Assembly: GCA_016169945.1 (NCBI GenBank)
Contig: JADLSH010000388.1
Coordinates: 7,824,501-7,888,500, forward strand
Direction of reading: 5' to 3'
DNA: 64,000 bases
From: Trachythela sp. YZ-2020
Lineage: Eukaryota; Cnidaria; Anthozoa; Malacalcyonacea; Clavulariidae
Shown: positions 61,150 to 64,000 of the stretch, piece by piece
Position numbering within the stretch: the stretch's first letter is position 1
How the letters are laid out: every line of letters starts with the position of its first letter
The notes under the pieces: model-generated
Told to the model about the DNA's origin: nothing
What the model saw: the letters and a program-made list of their open reading frames with translations, nothing else
Databases searched by the model: none
Translations under genes and position numbers: made by a program

Positions 61150-64000
61150 AACATTGTGTTAAAATCTTACAATTTCTCGCCCGCTATTATATAGAATTTT
61201 TTGAAACTTTCATACATTGTACACATTTACATGCTCTTTCCAAAGGTCAGTTACTCGTAAGTGGTGCCAACTTCAAAACGATTGAAATTTTGTCTCAAAC
61301 TAAGAGTGATGATGCGTAATGATTAATAAGACAGAATTGTAGTTATTTTGAAGTCTGCACCACTTACAATTAACTAACCGTTGGTAAGAGCATATCATTT
61401 TATAGAAAATATGAAAGTTTTAAAAAATCCTATAGAATAGCGGCTGAGAGAATTGTAGTTTAACAAATGGTTTTTGGCCTCGGGATGTATTGAATTATAT
61501 AGTGCGCGCACTGCTAATAAGGTGTAGTTTGAGACAAAATTTTATTTATTTTCAAGCCTGGATGACTTACGATTAACTAACCGTTGGAAAGACCATATCA
61601 TTTTGTAGAATATATGAAAGTTTTAAAAATCCTATAGAATAGTGGCGGAGAAAATTGTAGTTTAACACATGGGTCTTGACCGTGGGAATAAGTGAATTAT
61701 TATATAGTGCTCGCAGTGCTAATAAGGTATAGTTTGAGACAGAATATTGGTTATTTTGAAGCCTGTACCACTTACGATTAACTAACCGTCGGAAAGAGCA
61801 TATCATTTTGTAGAATATATGAAAGTTTTAAAAAATCCTATAGAATCGCGGCTGAGAAAATTGTAGTTTAACACATGGGTCTTGACCTTGTCATATCATT
61901 TTGTAGAATATATGAAAGTTTTAAAAAATCCTATAGAATAGCGGCGGAGAAAATTATAACTTAACACATGTTTCTTGACCGCGCGCTGTATTGAATTAGT
62001 GATAACTATTAGGAGTGATGACGCATAAATATAGTATAGTTTGAGACAAAATGTTGGTTATTTTGAAGCGTGGACCACTTACGATTAACTACTCGTGGAA
62101 AGAGCATAAAGGGATCAGTTGGCGAGCGGGGTGCTATGGGCGAGAAAGGAAGAGATGGTTTAGCTGGTGCTTGGGGTGATCCAGTCATCCAGATGCAGTT
62201 GGTCCAGAGTGTGTCAAGGTGAACAAGGTTCCCCATGTTTGGCTGGTTCTGCTGGAGCTCCTGGAGCAGAATTTTGGTTATTTTGAAGCCTGCACCACTT
62301 ACGATTAACTAACCGTTGGAAAGAGCGTATCATTTTGCAGAATGTATGAAAGGTTTAAAAAATCCTATAGAATAGTGGCGGAGAAAATTATGACTTAACA
62401 AATGTTTCTTGACCGTGCGCTGTATTGAATTAGTGATAACTATTAGGAGTGATGATGCGTAAATATAGTATAGTTTGAGACAAAATTTTGGTTATTTTGA
62501 AGCCTGCATCACTTACGATTAACTAACCGTTGGAAAGAGCATATAATTTTGTAGAATATATGTAAGTTTAAAAAGTCCTATAGAATAGCTGCTGAGAAAA
62601 TTGTAGTTTAACAAAAGGTTCTTGACCTCGGGATGTATTGAATTATATAGTGCGCACAGTGCTAATAAGGTATAGTTTGAGACAGGATTTTGGTTATTTT
62701 GAAGTATGCACCACTCACGATTAACTAACCGTTGGAAAGAGCATATCATTTTGTAGAATATAATTATGTAAGTTTTCAAAAATCCTATAGAATAGCGGCT
62801 GAGAAAATTGTAGATTAACACACAGGTCTTGACCGCGGGCATAAGTGAATTATATAGTGCGCGCAGTACTAATAATGTACAGTTTTGAGACAGAATTTTG
62901 GTTATTTTGAAGCCTGCACCACTTACGATAAACTAACTGTTGGAAAGAACATATAATTGTGTAGAATATATGTAAGTTTTAAAAAATCCTATAGAATAGC
63001 GGCAGAGAAAATATAACTTACAAATGTTCCTTGACAGCGTGCTGTATTGAATTAGTGATAACTATTAGGAGTGATGTTGTGTAAATATAGTATAGTCGAG
63101 ACAGAATTTTGGTTATTTTGAAGCCTGCACCACTTACGATTAACTAACTGTTGGAAAGAGCATATCATTTTGTAGAATATATGTAAGTTTTAAAAAATCC
63201 TATAGAATAGCGGCAGAGAAAATATAACTTACAAATGTTCCTTGACAGCGTGCTGTATTGAATTAGTGATAACTATTAGGAGTGATGATGCGTAAATATA
63301 GTATAGTTTGAGACAAAATTTTGGTTATTTTGAAGCCTGCATCACTTACGATTGACTAACCGTTGGAAAGAGCATATAATTTTGTAGAATATATGTAAGT
63401 TTAAAAAGTCCTATAGAATAGCTGCTGAGAAAATTGTAGTTTAACAAAAAGTTCTTGACCTCGGGATGTATTGAATTATATAGTGCGCACAGTGCTAATA
63501 AGGTATAGTTTGAGACAGGATTTTGGTTATTTTGAAGTATGCACCACTCACGATTAACTAACCGTTGGAAAGAGCATATCATTTTGTAGAATATAATTAT
63601 GTAAGTTTTCAAAAATCCTATAGAATAGCGGCTGAGAAAATTGTAGATTAACACACAGGTCTTGACCGCAGGCATAAGTGAATTATATAGTGCGCACAGT
63701 ACTAATAATGTACAGTTTGAGACAGAATTTTGGTTATTTTGAAGCCTGCACCACTTACGATAAACTAACTGTTGGAAAGAACATATAATTGTGTAGAATA
63801 TATGTAAGTTTTAAAAAATCCTATAGAATAGCGGCAGAGAAAATATAACTTACAAATGTTCCTTGACAGCGTGCTGTATTGAATTAGTGATAACTATTAG
63901 GAGTGATGTTGCGTAAATATAGTATAGTCGAGACAGAATTTTGGTTATTTTGAAGCCTGCACCACTTACGATTAACTAACTGTTGGAAAGAGGATATCAT
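61150..64000. repeat. ~208-bp satellite array with higher-order repeat
   Basis: About 13 direct monomers, marked by GGTTATTTTGAAGCC near 61,746, 62,056, 62,276, 62,490, 62,692, 62,899, 63,111, 63,322, 63,525, 63,733 and 63,944, spaced 202-212 bp in the regular part. The first unit (about 61,165-61,305) is inverted. From 62,490 four variant monomers repeat as a ~833-bp block. Open frames in it are by-products. Confidence 0.95.
62108..62269 (+). pseudogene. Collagen Gly-X-Y fragment inside the satellite
   Basis: On the plus strand, GSVGERGAMGEKGRDGLAGA is an uninterrupted Gly-X-Y run, followed after frame breaks by GEQGSP and GSAGAPGA. Single-base losses in GG pairs explain the breaks. The fragment replaces most of one monomer, joining GGAAAGAGCAT to AGAATTTTGG. 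It is not a functional exon. Confidence 0.75.

Noticed and set aside
62519..63675. Two nearly identical minus-strand frames of 107 and 109 codons
   Set aside because: They are the same satellite monomers in successive higher-order units, not paralogous genes.

Overview
This is animal nuclear DNA: AT-rich, with genes split by spliceosomal introns of about 80 to 1,500 bp on both strands and no operons. The proteins are typical metazoan orthologs. Compact introns, many short foldback/MITE elements, degenerate TTAGGG-like tracts and the recurrent 17-mer CAACCTCGTTCCCAGGG suggest an invertebrate. A non-bilaterian such as a cnidarian or sponge would fit, but the species cannot be fixed from sequence alone. 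Most exon joins below were checked by hand for splice sites, phase and total length against the known family.

Layout. 1-2,075: non-coding, with a palindromic element. 2,076-3,785 (+): DDI1/2 shuttle protease. 4,953-11,195 (+): DNAJC16. 12,204-15,468 (-): MORN1, head to head with RPL22 at 15,684-17,571 (+). 18,166-19,175 (+): a LicD/fukutin-family membrane protein. 19,322-21,856 (-): GSTK1. 23,490-24,783 (+): a NUDT7/8-like CoA diphosphatase. 25,089-26,085 (-): CFAP107, head to head with ELP5 at 26,348-28,202 (+). 28,607-29,903 (-): YEATS4. 30,155-30,641 (-): a small RIIa-like protein. 31,190-33,629 (-): GAPDH. 34,587-36,014 (-): a divergent calmodulin-like gene. 37,222-38,643 (-): a PDZ gene broken at its 3' side by a hAT-type element. 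40,409-52,467 (+): three tandem calmodulin genes. 52,650-55,043 (-): a second calmodulin-like gene. 57,081-59,327 (-): COPS7. 60,554-60,599 (+): a possible first exon. 61,150 to the end: a ~208-bp satellite with higher-order structure and a buried collagen fragment.

Themes. (1) Five calmodulin-superfamily genes lie within 21 kb and share intron phases, which points to local duplication. The middle calmodulin is a promoter/body chimera whose junction carries a foldback transposon. (2) MORN1, CFAP107 and the RIIa-like gene each carry an RFX X-box-like site about 70-110 bp upstream of the ATG, so a ciliary program runs through the region. (3) DDI2, DNAJC16, MORN1, RPL22 and CFAP107 all map to human 1p36 (from memory), suggesting an ancient linkage group. 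(4) Several MITE families can be defined here from terminal inverted repeats, two of them with perfect 8-bp target duplications.
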